Source: VRUE01 sp963712595
Lineage (GTDB): Bacteria > Actinomycetota > Thermoleophilia > Solirubrobacterales > 70-9
Assembly: GCA_963712595.1 (NCBI GenBank)
Contig: CAVQIM010000003.1
Coordinates: 434,001-498,000 of the forward strand
Direction: 5' to 3'
Length of the DNA stretch: 64,000 bases
A model generated the notes under the pieces. The model worked only from the letters and a program-made list of their open reading frames with translations, did not search any database and was not told where the DNA came from. The position numbers were made by a program, and so were the translations under genes. Positions 15,587 to 23,645 of the stretch are shown here, piece by piece; the first letter of the stretch is position 1; every line of letters starts with the position of its first letter.

Positions 15587-16818
15587 CGGCCGACCGCGAC
15601 AGCGTCGTCGGCCGCACCTTCCGGCACGAGTCCGGCCGCGCGGTCGCGACGCTGATCCGCGTCACCGGCGACTTCGACGTCGCCGAAGAGGCGGTGCAGG
15701 AGGCCTTCGTCGTCGCCCTCGAGCGTTGGCCGCAGGAGGGCGTGCCGGCCAACCCCGGCGCCTGGATAACCCAGGTGGCCCGCAACCGGGCGATCGACCG
15801 GCTGCGCCGCGAGGGTGTCCTGCGCGACAAGCTGGCGATGCTGGAGCGGCTGGAGGCGACGCGCGCCGAGCCCGAGGCGGGCCCCGGCCAGGGCCTCGGC
15901 GAGATCGAGGACGACCGCCTGCGGCTGATCTTCACCTGCTGCCACCCGGCGCTGGCGATCGAGGCGCGCGTAGCGCTGACCCTGCGCAGCCTCGGCGGGC
16001 TGAGCACACCGGAGGTCGCGCGGGCGATGCTGGCGAGCGAGAGCGCGATGGCGCAGCGCATCGTCCGCGCCAAGCGCAAGATCGCGGCCACCGGCATCCG
16101 CTACGAGGTTCCCGTCGCCGAGCAGATGCCGGAGCGCTTGCCGGCGGTCCTGGCGACGCTGTACCTGATCTTCAACGAGGGATACCTCGCCTCGAGCAGC
16201 GAGGCCCTGGTGCGGACCGAGCTCAGCGACGAGGCGATCCGGCTCAGCCGCGTCCTCGCCGAGATGCTCCCGCGCGAGCCCGAGGCGAGCGGCCTGCTGG
16301 CGCTGATGCTGCTGACCGATTCGCGGCGGGCGGCGCGAGTCGACGGAGACGGCGAGCTAGTCCTGCTCGAGGACCAGGACCGGGCGCTCTGGAACCGCGA
16401 GCTGATCGCCGAGGGCCTGGCGCTCTCCCGCGAGGCGGCAGCGGGTGGGCCGGGTGGGCCTTACACGGTCCAGGCCCGGATCGCCGCCGTGCACTGCGAA
16501 GCGCCGACCCCGGAGGCCACGGACTGGCCACGGATCGCCCGCCTCTACGCCTGGCTCGCCGAGGTCGCGCCGAGCCCCGTGGTCGAGCTCAACCGCGCCG
16601 TCGCGGTTGCGATGTGCGACGGGCCGCAGCGTGGGCTGGAGCTGATCGGCGAGATCGACGGCCTCGACGACTACCACCCGTTGCACAGCGCCCGCGCCGA
16701 CTTGCTGCGCCGCCTCGGCCGCGAGGACGAGGCGGCGCATGCCTACGCTCGGGCGCTCGAACTAGCCGGCAACGCTGTCGAGCGCCGCTTCATCGAACGC
16801 CGGCTCGGCCTCGTGTGA
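15583..16818 (+). CDS. ECF42-type RNA polymerase sigma factor with C-terminal TPR-like extension
   Basis: About 411 aa. Sigma region 2 is RHESGRAVATLIRVTGDFDVAEEAVQEAF through WITQVARNRAIDRLRR; region 4 is RLIFTCCHPAL...EVARAMLASESAMAQRIVRAKRKI. A roughly 200-residue C-terminal helical extension ends ADLLRRLGREDEAAHAYARALELAGN, a TPR-like unit. This length and partnership with a DGPF gene define the ECF42 group; no anti-sigma gene is present, so the extension may regulate it. The start is a problem: homology begins at the GTA codon overlapping the upstream stop, and no ATG, GTG, TTG or CTG lies nearby in frame (nearest CTG is 15490). The 3' end overlaps the convergent MFS gene by 57 nt. Confidence 0.88.
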   Translation, partial: VAADRDSVVGRTFRHESGRAVATLIRVTGDFDVAEEAVQEAFVVALERWPQEGVPANPGAWITQVARNRAIDRLRREGVLRDKLAMLERLEATRAEPEAGPGQGLGEIEDDRLRLIFTCCHPALAIEARVALTLRSLGGLSTPEVARAMLASESAMAQRIVRAKRKIAATGIRYEVPVAEQMPERLPAVLATLYLIFNEGYLASSSEALVRTELSDEAIRLSRVLAEMLPREPEASGLLALMLLTDSRRAARVDGDGELVLLEDQDRALWNRELIAEGLALSREAAAGGPGGPYTVQARIAAVHCEAPTPEATDWPRIARLYAWLAEVAPSPVVELNRAVAVAMCDGPQRGLELIGEIDGLDDYHPLHSARADLLRRLGREDEAAHAYARALELAGNAVERRFIERRLGLV

Positions 16819-18270
16819 GGGCATCGGTGCTGGCTTCAGAACCGTCACCGCGATCACCGCGGCGATCCCGACCAGCGCCGCACCGATCAGGTAGGCGAGG
16901 TGGTAGCCCGAGTTGAGCGCTGCCAGGTGCGAGGCGCCGGCTGCCGTCTGGCTGTCGGTGCGCTCGGTGGCAAGCGTCGCCAGCACGGCGAGGCCGATCG
17001 CACCGCCCACCTGCATGCTGGTGTTGACCAGGCCGGAGGCGAGGCCCGCGTCGCTCTGCGTCGCCCCCGACATCGCCAGGGTCATCAGCGAGGGGAAGGC
17101 GGTGCCGACCCCAGCACCGACCAGCAGCATCGGCGCCAGCAGGTCGGCGACGTAGCTGCCGTCGACCGGGGTGCGGGCGAAGAGCAGCAGGCCGCCGCCG
17201 ATCATCAGCACGCCCGGGATCAGCGTCGTGCGCGGCCCGAAGCGCATGATCAGCTTTTCCGAGAAGCCCAGCGAGAGCGTCCCCATCACGATCGTCGCCG
17301 GCAGGAAGGCAAGGCCGACCTCGAGCGCGTCGTAGTCGAGGATCCGCTGCAGGTAGAGGGCGCCGAGGAAGAACATGCCGAACATGCCGGCCACCAGCAG
17401 GGCCTGGATCGTGTTCGCTCCGGCGACGTTGCGCGAACGGAAGAGGCGCAGCGGCATCAGCGGGTTGGCGATCCGGGCCTGGCGGGCGATGAAGGCGGCA
17501 CCGAGGATGAAGGAGACCGCGCCGAGCACGATCGTCTGCGTCGCGCCCCAGCCGTGTTCGTTGATGCCGAGGATCGTGTAGACGCCGATCATCAGCGAGG
17601 CGGTGATCAGGGCGGCGCCCGGGATGTCGGCGCCTTCCTTGAGGCCGATGCCGGGCCGCCCCTCGACCAGCCGCAGCGCTCCGTAAGCGGTGGCGATCCC
17701 GATCGGCAGGTTGATCAGGAAGATCCAGTGCCAGCTGATCGCCTGGGTCAGGGCGCCGCCCGCGAGCAGGCCGATCGAGCCGCCGGCGGAGGCGACGAAG
17801 CCGTAGACGCCGATCGCTTTCGCCTGCTCCCGCGGCTCGGGGAAGAGGGTCACGATCATCCCCAGGATCACGGCCGAGGCGAGGGCGCCGCCGATGCCCT
17901 GGATGAAGCGGGCGCCGATCAGCATCTCCTGGCTCTGCGAGGCGGCGCAGAGGAGCGACGCCGTGGTGAAGATCGCCAGGCCGGTGAGGAAGAGGCGCCG
18001 CTGCCCGAGCAGATCGCCCATGCGGCCGGCCAGCAGCAGCAGCCCGCCGAAGGGAATCAGGTAGGCGTTGACGACCCAGGCGAGGTTGCTCTGGGAGAAG
18101 TCGAGGCTGTCCTGGATCGAGGGCAGGGCGACGTTGACGATCGTCGCATCGAGGACGATCATCAGCATCCCCGCGCAGAGGACGTAGAGGGCGAGCCAGC
18201 GCCTGCTGTCCGGCCCGGCGGCGGCGGTGGCCTGAGTCTGAGTGGCGGTCGTTGTTGCGTCGGCTGTCAT
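16762..18270 (-). CDS. MFS drug exporter, DHA2 (EmrB/QacA) family, 14 TM
   Basis: A 502-aa membrane protein with about 14 hydrophobic segments. It carries the DHA2 signature motifs: LDATIVNVALPSIQ in TM1, GRMGDLLGQRRLFLTG as motif A after TM2, and GFVASAGGSIGLLAGGALTQAISWHWIFLINLPIG as motif C of antiporters. These are proton-driven multidrug exporters. It is divergent from an HxlR-family regulator across about 110 bp, a common drug-responsive pairing. Its 3' end overlaps the sigma-factor gene on the other strand. Confidence 0.93.
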   Translation of the reverse strand: MTADATTTATQTQATAAAGPDSRRWLALYVLCAGMLMIVLDATIVNVALPSIQDSLDFSQSNLAWVVNAYLIPFGGLLLLAGRMGDLLGQRRLFLTGLAIFTTASLLCAASQSQEMLIGARFIQGIGGALASAVILGMIVTLFPEPREQAKAIGVYGFVASAGGSIGLLAGGALTQAISWHWIFLINLPIGIATAYGALRLVEGRPGIGLKEGADIPGAALITASLMIGVYTILGINEHGWGATQTIVLGAVSFILGAAFIARQARIANPLMPLRLFRSRNVAGANTIQALLVAGMFGMFFLGALYLQRILDYDALEVGLAFLPATIVMGTLSLGFSEKLIMRFGPRTTLIPGVLMIGGGLLLFARTPVDGSYVADLLAPMLLVGAGVGTAFPSLMTLAMSGATQSDAGLASGLVNTSMQVGGAIGLAVLATLATERTDSQTAAGASHLAALNSGYHLAYLIGAALVGIAAVIAVTVLKPAPMPSHEAEPAFDEAALDSVAG

Positions 18271-18381
18271 CTCTTGGCCTCCTTGTCCTCGAGTGGCTCG
18301 ATTTAGAGCACCCTAGCAAATGGTTCAAAAAAACAACTACCCACTTGCATATCCGCTTTACGTGGTTGTAAACTTGTGGCG
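18271..18381. promoter_or_regulatory. Divergent promoter region between MFS exporter and HxlR regulator
   Basis: This 111-bp gap is AT-richer than its surroundings. ACAAC at 18333-18337 and GTTGT at 18365-18369 form an inverted repeat that an HxlR dimer could bind. TAAACT at 18369-18374 lies 7 nt before ATG 18382, fitting a -10 box for a leaderless regulator transcript. The overlap of inverted repeat and -10 suggests autorepression. Confidence 0.4.
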
Positions 18382-19089
18382 ATGGCAACCAAGCGCACTT
18401 ACCAGGACGCCTGCCGGTTCGCCCATGCCCTCGACCTAGTCGGAGAGCGCTGGGCGCTGCTGATCGTCCGCGAGCTGCTTCTCGGTCCCAAGCGCTTCAC
18501 CGACCTGCGCGGGGGCCTCCCCCACGCGAGCACGAACATCTTGTCAGAGCGACTGCGTGAGCTCGAGCGCAACGCGATCGTGCGCCGCCGCAAGCTGCCG
18601 CCTCCCGCCGCCTCCTCGGTCTACGAGCTGACCGAGTGGGGCCGTGAGCTGGAGCCGGTCGTGACCAGGCTGGGCGCCTGGGGCGCTCGCTCGCCGATCC
18701 CGCCCGACGTGGAGGAGATCGGCACCGACTCGATCGTCCTCGCGCTCGGCTCCCTCTTCGACCCCGAGGCAGCGGGCGATCTGAACGCCAGCTACGACCT
18801 GCGAGTCGGCGAGGACCGCTTCCGCGTCGAGGTCGCCGATGGCGAGGTCGAGCTGAGCCGCGACGAGGTCGCAGATCCCGACGCCACCCTCTCTGTCGCC
18901 GACGCCCCGACCTTGGCCGCCCTGCTCACCCACCAGCTCGACCTCGACGGGGCGCTGGCCTCGGAGGTCCTTCAGATCGAGGGCGGCAAGCAGGTCGCCA
19001 AGCGCTTCCTCCGCCTCTTTCCGATGCCCGAACCCTGCGCCTGCGCGGGCGCTGAGGGGCCAAAAGTGGCGTTGAAGGCGGCAGCGTAG
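18382..19089 (+). CDS. HxlR-family regulator fused to an SCP2-like domain
   Basis: About 235 aa. Residues 5-100 are an HxlR winged helix (CRFAHALDLVGERWALLIVRELLLGPKRFTDL, NILSERLRELE, YELTEWGRELEPV). The remainder resembles an SCP2/sterol-carrier-type lipid-binding domain (DLRVGEDRFRVEVADGEVELSR, TLAALLTHQLDLDGAL, LQIEGGKQVAKRFLRLF), ending in a CACAG cysteine pair. The second domain may sense a hydrophobic ligand and control the divergent DHA2 exporter. GTG 18376 is also possible, but ATG 18382 has the better -10 spacing for a leaderless start. Confidence 0.87.
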   Translation: MATKRTYQDACRFAHALDLVGERWALLIVRELLLGPKRFTDLRGGLPHASTNILSERLRELERNAIVRRRKLPPPAASSVYELTEWGRELEPVVTRLGAWGARSPIPPDVEEIGTDSIVLALGSLFDPEAAGDLNASYDLRVGEDRFRVEVADGEVELSRDEVADPDATLSVADAPTLAALLTHQLDLDGALASEVLQIEGGKQVAKRFLRLFPMPEPCACAGAEGPKVALKAAA

Positions 19090-19142
19090 GTCACCTCCGG
19101 CGGCTCCCGCCCCAGTCCCGCCGCTATAGTCCCTCGCCGCTT

Positions 19143-19595
19143 TTGGCAGCCGCACGCGAATACGAGCTTGTCCTGATGCTTGACCCTGGCCCCGACGAGG
19201 CGGGTCGCGACGCGCTTGCGCAAGATGCGCGCGGGCGGATCGAGGCCGGCGGCACGCTCAAGCACGAGAACAAATGGGGCCTGCGCAAGATGGCCTACGA
19301 GATCGATGGGCGCAACGAGGCGGACTACCGCTGGTTTCGCTTCGAGGCGCCGGCCGAGCTGCTCGACGGGCTCAGCCACAACCTGAAGATCGCCGATGGC
19401 GTGCTGCGCTTCCGCATCTTCAAGGTCGACCCGGACTCGCCCGTATTGGTGCCGCCCTCGGTGGCGGCACCTGCGCCCGGTGCCTCGCGCGAGCGTGGCG
19501 ATCGTCATGGTGGGCCCCGCACCGCGGTCGCCCCACGGGACTCCGATGGCGAGACCGCCGACGCCGTCGACGAGACTCCCGCCCCCGCCGAGTAG
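19143..19595 (+). CDS. rpsF: 30S ribosomal protein S6
   Basis: A 150-aa S6: YELVLMLDPGPDEAG at the start, KWGLRKMAYEIDGRNEADYRWFRFEAP in the middle (the S6 core), and LKIADGVLRFRIFKV at the end of the fold by residue about 98. The remaining 50 residues are a low-complexity Ala/Asp/Glu/Pro tail, a common actinobacterial extension. It starts with TTG and lacks a Shine-Dalgarno; a TATAGT box at 19125-19130 implies a short leader. First gene of the rpsF-ssb-rpsR-rplI group. Confidence 0.95.
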   Translation: MAAAREYELVLMLDPGPDEAGRDALAQDARGRIEAGGTLKHENKWGLRKMAYEIDGRNEADYRWFRFEAPAELLDGLSHNLKIADGVLRFRIFKVDPDSPVLVPPSVAAPAPGASRERGDRHGGPRTAVAPRDSDGETADAVDETPAPAE

Positions 19596-19616
19596 CCAGC
19601 TAGACCCTCTTAAGCG

Positions 19617-19668
19617 GTGAAACGTCGCGATCTGCGCCGTTCGGCGCCGATCTGTCGTCTCGTTTTAC
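19617..19668 (+). other. Two-tier stem-loop between rpsF and ssb
   Basis: Outer stem GTGAAACG (19617-19624) pairs with CGTTTTAC (19661-19668) with one G-U pair. An inner hairpin GCGCC-GTTC-GGCGC (19634-19647) is flanked by GATC/GATC (19629-19632 with 19649-19652). It lies in the 159-bp gap before ssb and could attenuate or process the ribosomal-protein operon message. It is not shared with the three repeat families elsewhere in the window. Confidence 0.5.
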
Positions 19669-19754
19669 GGAGATTGCGGCCGCAGGGGGGAGAGACGCGC
19701 CGCCGGCACTCTTAGACTGAAGTCCAGACAAGCGATTCGGAGGAGTTGAGAGCC

Positions 19755-20219
19755 GTGGCGGCTTCGAACATCAACGTTGTAGTGATAACCGGGAACTTGA
19801 CCAGGGACCCTGAGCTGCGCAGCACCGGCGGCGGCACTCCCGTCTGCGACCTGCGGGTGGCGGTCAACAGCCGGCGCAAGGACGGCCAGACGGGGGAATG
19901 GGTAGACAAGCCGAACTACTTCGACGTGACCGTCTGGGGAGCGCAGGGCGAGAACTGCGCCAATTACCTCTCCAAGGGTCGCCCCGTAGCGGTCGAAGGG
20001 CGCCTCGACTGGAGCGAGTGGGAGGCCAAGGACGGCGGGGGCAAGCGCCAGGCGGTGCGAATCGTCGCCAACTCAGTCCAATTCCTCGGCTCGCGTGACG
20101 GGTCGGGAGGGGGCAACGACGGTGGCGGCTTCAGCCCCAGCAGCGACGTCCCAGCAGACTCCTCCGACTTCGCCGGCGCCGCCGCCGGTGGTGGCGGAGA
20201 CGACGACATCCCGTTCTAA
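19755..20219 (+). CDS. ssb: Single-stranded DNA-binding protein
   Basis: A 154-aa SSB with the OB fold (NINVVVITGNLTRDPELRSTGGGTPVCDLRVAVN, then NYFDVTVWGAQGENCANYLSKGRPVAVEGRLDW). A Gly/Ser-rich linker follows, ending in the conserved acidic tip DDDIPF that recruits replication partners. GTG 19755 is chosen because GGAGGAG lies 9 nt upstream; the in-frame TTG 19746 is too close to that site. Between rpsF and rpsR, as in most bacteria. Confidence 0.96.
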   Translation: MAASNINVVVITGNLTRDPELRSTGGGTPVCDLRVAVNSRRKDGQTGEWVDKPNYFDVTVWGAQGENCANYLSKGRPVAVEGRLDWSEWEAKDGGGKRQAVRIVANSVQFLGSRDGSGGGNDGGGFSPSSDVPADSSDFAGAAAGGGGDDDIPF

Positions 20220-20237
20220 ACGCTCGCCAGGCGGCGT

Positions 20238-20329
20238 CAGACCAAGCGGGGCAAGGACGCAGGGAGCGAAGCGTGCTCCGCACGTGAGCGACCGAGGACA
20301 CCGCGCAGCGTCTGCCGTCGCCTGGTCTG
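20238..20329 (+). repeat. Structured intergenic repeat family 1, copy A (ssb-rpsR gap)
   Basis: Outer stem CAGACCAAGCG (20238-20248) pairs with CGCCTGGTCTG (20319-20329), 10 of 11 pairs. Inside are the family cores CAAGGACGCAGGGAG and CGACCGAGGACACCG, separated by a CGTGC/GCACG hairpin (20272-20276 with 20280-20284). GGACGC in the first core can also pair with GCGTCT downstream. The other copies are at 25761, 46460 and 47295. It ends 16 nt before rpsR, in the sense orientation. Confidence 0.8.
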
Positions 20330-20345
20330 TAGGATCCCGAGCCGC

Positions 20346-20612
20346 ATGGCCAGGACCAAAGACGCAGGAGCAGCGGCACCCAGGCGCGGACGGCGTGCGC
20401 CGGATCGTGCCCGTCCGCGCAAGTACACCCGGATCAACTCCGAGGCTGTCGACTACAAGGACCTCAACCTCCTTCGCCGCTTCCTCTCCGACAAGGGGAA
20501 GACCCGCGGCCGCCGCGTCACCGGGCTCTCGCGCAAGCACCAGCGGCAGCTGTCGGTAGCGGTGAAGCGGGCACGCGAGATCGCGCTGCTGCCCTACGTC
20601 GGAGAGCGCTAG
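20346..20612 (+). CDS. rpsR: 30S ribosomal protein S18
   Basis: An 88-aa S18 with a basic N-terminal tail and the core YTRINSEAVDYKDLNLLRRFLSDKGKTRGRRVTGL followed by SRKHQRQLSVAVKRAREIALLPY. S18 pairs with S6 on the 30S platform. None of the zinc-ribbon cysteines found in some S18 forms are present. It follows a family 1 repeat rather than a normal short spacer, so its expression may be set partly apart from ssb. Confidence 0.96.
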   Translation: MARTKDAGAAAPRRGRRAPDRARPRKYTRINSEAVDYKDLNLLRRFLSDKGKTRGRRVTGLSRKHQRQLSVAVKRAREIALLPYVGER

Positions 20613-20649
20613 TGGCCCTCCCCATGATGTTCGCCAGGGAGGGGCACTA

Positions 20650-21102
20650 GTGGCGCAGGCCATCCTGCTCGAGGACGTCGACGAGCTGGGCCAACGCGGC
20701 GATCCGGTCGACGTCTCGCCCGGCTACCTCCGCAACTACCTGATCCCGCGCAAGCTCGCGGCAGCTGCGACACCGGGAGCCCTGGAGGAGGCGCAGCGCC
20801 GTCGCGTCGTCGCCGAGAAAGCGGCGAAAGTGCGGGCCGAGCGCGAAGAGCAGGCGGCCTCGCTGCTTTCCAAGACGGTGCTGACGATCTACCAGCGGGC
20901 AGGAGAGGACGGCAAGCTCTTCGGCTCTGTCGGCGCCAAGGAGATCGTCGACGCGATCCGCGACGCGCGCGACGTGCAGATCGACCGCCGCAAGGTGCGG
21001 CTCGAGCAGCCGATCCGCGAGATCGGCACGCACATGGTTGAGATCGAGCTCGCCGACGGCGCCGTCGCCTCGGTGAAGACGATCGTCACCGAGGAACGCT
21101 AG
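20650..21102 (+). CDS. rplI: 50S ribosomal protein L9
   Basis: A 150-aa L9. The N-domain has the signature ILLEDVDELGQRGDPVDVSPGYLRNYLIPRKLA, followed by the long connecting helix (EEAQRRRVVAEKAAKVRAEREEQAASLL) and the C-domain DGKLFGSVGAKEIVDAI...VRLEQPIREIGTHMVEI. GTG start after a GGGAGGGG ribosome site. Last ribosomal gene of the group. Confidence 0.96.
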   Translation: MAQAILLEDVDELGQRGDPVDVSPGYLRNYLIPRKLAAAATPGALEEAQRRRVVAEKAAKVRAEREEQAASLLSKTVLTIYQRAGEDGKLFGSVGAKEIVDAIRDARDVQIDRRKVRLEQPIREIGTHMVEIELADGAVASVKTIVTEER

Positions 21103-21134
21103 AAACCGGGCTTTCCGGCGTTAGGCTGGCGTGC

Positions 21135-21869
21135 GTGAGCACGCGCCGCCTGCCTTCCCGCCTCACCCGCCGCGCCAGGGCGCGGGCTCGATTCCGCTGG
21201 GGTCGATCGGAGCGGGCGACGCTCGGCCTGGCCGCGGTGGCGCTGGGGGGCGCTGGCGCGGTGCTCGCCGGCCAGTTCGGCCGCATGCTGCAGCGGCGCT
21301 CGCAGCAGCGCCCGGAGAGCGGTGCCGAGGCCCTGGTCGAGGCGGCGCCCGTCGCGGCCCTCGACACCGTCGGTGTCGCCGTGAGCGGCTACGCCGCCGC
21401 TCCCCGCAGCGAAACCGTCCTCTTCAACCTGCTCGCCGGCTTCCTCGCCTCCTTCGCCCTGGTGCGCGTCTCAACCCTGGGGATCCGAGACGGCTGGGGC
21501 CCCTTCCGCGAGGTAAGCCTCGGCGGCCGCCACATTCACCACTTCGTGCCGGGCATCCTGATCGCCTTCGCCTCCGGCACCACCGCCCTGCTTACCGACG
21601 ACGAGGCCCTGGAAGAGCGCCTGGCGCTGAGCACCGGGGTCGGCATGGGGCTCACCTTCGACGAGGCGGCTCTGCTGCTCGACCTGCGCGACGTCTACTG
21701 GACTCGCGAGGGCCTGCTCAGCGTCCAGCTCAGCCTCGGCGCCACCGCGATCCTCAGCATCGCGATCCTGACCCAGCGCATGCTGAGGAGAGGGGAGCGG
21801 CGGCGCGAGGCCGAGGGGCTGATCCCACCGCCCGCGGACGGTGGGGACTTGGGCCCAATCGTCGATTGA
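21135..21869 (+). CDS. Membrane protein of unknown function with HIHHF motif
   Basis: A 244-aa protein: an Arg-rich N-terminus, a hydrophobic segment (LGLAAVALGGAGAVLAG), a second (TVLFNLLAGFLASFALVRV), a histidine-rich turn SLGGRHIHHFVPGILIAFASGTTALL, and a late segment (LSLGATAILSIAILTQ). The HIHHF cluster could bind metal or lie at the membrane face. The family is not recognised. A TAGGCT box 7 nt before the GTG start suggests a leaderless transcript independent of rplI, which ends 32 nt upstream. Confidence 0.7.
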   Translation: MSTRRLPSRLTRRARARARFRWGRSERATLGLAAVALGGAGAVLAGQFGRMLQRRSQQRPESGAEALVEAAPVAALDTVGVAVSGYAAAPRSETVLFNLLAGFLASFALVRVSTLGIRDGWGPFREVSLGGRHIHHFVPGILIAFASGTTALLTDDEALEERLALSTGVGMGLTFDEAALLLDLRDVYWTREGLLSVQLSLGATAILSIAILTQRMLRRGERRREAEGLIPPPADGGDLGPIVD

Positions 21870-21937
21870 GCCCAAAGGAAAGGGCGGCCAATGGCCGCCC
21901 TTCCTTACCCCTGATCCGTCCTGAGTGAAAGCGCTTG

Positions 21938-22714
21938 CTAGCCCTTCGGGGTGCAGGTCCGGATGAAGTTGCCCGAAAGCGCATCCCCGTTCGTGAAGAA
22001 ACCGGTCGCGTGGGCGTTGAGGTGACCGTCCGGGCACTGCGCCAGGAAGTAGTTCTGCTTCTTCCCCTTGTAGGTGAAGGTGCGGTGGAGCTTGAGCTGG
22101 AAGCTCACCGCCGAGCCCGAACCGCCGGCGAGCGGTGGGATCGTGGCGACGGATTTGAGGCCGTAGCGCCCGTTGTGGATTTTCTTGATCTTCACCGTGG
22201 TGACGATCGCGCCGTTGACCGGAGAGCTGAAGTAAGCGTGAACGTAGATCGTCGTCGTGCCGCCGGCGATGCCGCCGTTGAAGGCGATCAGCTTGGTCGG
22301 AACGGTGATCGGTTTCTGTTCGGCGAATTCGATCTCAGCCGAGGCTTTGCCTTCCCCAATGATCGCTGTGGGACAGGCTTTTTCCGCATGCGGCGTATCC
22401 TGCGCCTGCAGTTTGCCCGAGGTGCAGACCGGCATGCCCTTGGCGTTGAGGAAACCGTTCTTGTCGGTTTCGATGACTACTTCCTTCAGCGCCGGCGGGT
22501 GGGTGCCGTCCGAAGTCTGGATCTTTCCTTCGACGTTCAGCGTGATCCCGGTCGGCTCGTGCTTCGGCAGCGCCTTCGGCGAAAAGCCGCCGTTTACCGT
22601 CAAGATCAGGTTGCCCACCCGGATGATCGTTGGCTTCTCCGCAATGGCGATGCCGGCGACGGCGACCGCGGCGACGGCTGCCAGGGCGAGTATCGATATC
22701 AAACGCTTACGCAT
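21938..22714 (-). CDS. Secreted four-cysteine family protein, paralogue 1
   Basis: A 258-aa secreted protein (signal peptide MRKRLISILALAAVAAVAVAGIAIA). The mature part opens IIRVGNLILTVNGGFSPKALPKHE, nearly the same pattern as paralogue 3 at 41583. It shares with both paralogues LIAFNGG...G.TTIYVHAY, PPLAGGSG, TYKGKK and the closing CT. Four cysteines are in conserved positions (MPVC, KACPTA, AQCPDG, RTCT), consistent with two disulfides. Function unknown. ATG 22714 was chosen over an upstream ATG because it starts the signal peptide and follows AAAGGAGAG. Confidence 0.75.
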   Translation of the reverse strand: MRKRLISILALAAVAAVAVAGIAIAEKPTIIRVGNLILTVNGGFSPKALPKHEPTGITLNVEGKIQTSDGTHPPALKEVVIETDKNGFLNAKGMPVCTSGKLQAQDTPHAEKACPTAIIGEGKASAEIEFAEQKPITVPTKLIAFNGGIAGGTTTIYVHAYFSSPVNGAIVTTVKIKKIHNGRYGLKSVATIPPLAGGSGSAVSFQLKLHRTFTYKGKKQNYFLAQCPDGHLNAHATGFFTNGDALSGNFIRTCTPKG

Positions 22715-22861
22715 GTGCTCTATCTCTCTCCTTTGCGGCCTGGCCATCACGCAGCCCCGGCCATCGAAAGCCTTGAAAATCCCTCCCAGGTCAAACTACC
22801 AGCCTTGCGCTCTAGATAAACCCCCGCATTCACAGAAAAGAGCGGCTTAACACGTGATCGG

Positions 22862-23551
22862 CTAGCTCTCGAGCATCATCAGGCGGGCCCGTTCGCGCTC
22901 CTGCGCCGCCCCCTCGGGGCCGAGGAACGGCAGCGTGATCCAGAACATCAGGTCGGGCAGGCGGCTGGGCAAGCGCGCCGCGGCGCCATGCAGGATCTCG
23001 CTGTAGAGGAGCTCGTTGATGCCGCCCGCTAGCGAGAGCGAGGTGATCCCGGGCAGCTCGACCGAGGTCTCCGCTCGCCCGGCATCGAGAAACCCGGTGA
23101 ACTGGCGCAGGGCAGCGTCGCGGCGGGCGAGGGCCTTGGGGCCGGCGGCGAGCACCTCGACGATCGCGAAACGCGCCTCGTCGGGATGCTCCGCCAGGTG
23201 TTTGAGCAGCTCGCCCATGCCTGCCGCCACGCGCTCCGCCCAAGGGGAGCCGGGCTTTGACTCGAACCCCCTCGCCGTATCGCCCAGGAGGTTGCCGAGG
23301 AGCACGTCGTAAGTCGCGAGGAAGCAGTCCTCCTTGCTGGAGAAGAGCTCGTAAAACGTCTTTCTCGAGACCCCGGCGACGCCGATCACGTCGACGACGC
23401 GGGTCTCTGGGTAACCACGCTCGGAGACGACCTCGATCATCGCCTGCAGGATGCGGTTGCGCTGGGACTCCGTCACGGCCTCCCGCGGCAACCCGTGCCG
23501 GCCCCTCGGCAGCCGCTCGCTCAACCTAGCCGTGCGTCTACTAGAAGCCAC
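22862..23551 (-). CDS. TetR-family transcriptional regulator
   Basis: A 229-aa regulator. The TetR helix-turn-helix lies at residues 30-75 (RILQAMIEVVSERGYPETRVVDVIGVAGVSRKTFYELFSSKEDCFLATYD); the variable ligand domain follows. A basic N-terminal tail precedes it (SSRRTARLSERLPRGRHGLPRE). The divergent neighbour is a lipoprotein gene at 23646 and the downstream gene is the secreted paralogue 1; either could be its target. Ligand unknown. Confidence 0.9.
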   Translation of the reverse strand: MASSRRTARLSERLPRGRHGLPREAVTESQRNRILQAMIEVVSERGYPETRVVDVIGVAGVSRKTFYELFSSKEDCFLATYDVLLGNLLGDTARGFESKPGSPWAERVAAGMGELLKHLAEHPDEARFAIVEVLAAGPKALARRDAALRQFTGFLDAGRAETSVELPGITSLSLAGGINELLYSEILHGAAARLPSRLPDLMFWITLPFLGPEGAAQERERARLMMLES

Positions 23552-23645
23552 AAAAAGACTGTAGTGCAGGAACTCGGCAAGCGCGACTTCTGTACTCCCG
23601 CGTTACCCTCGCAATCGCGCCCCGCTGCGCATACAATTCGCGCCG

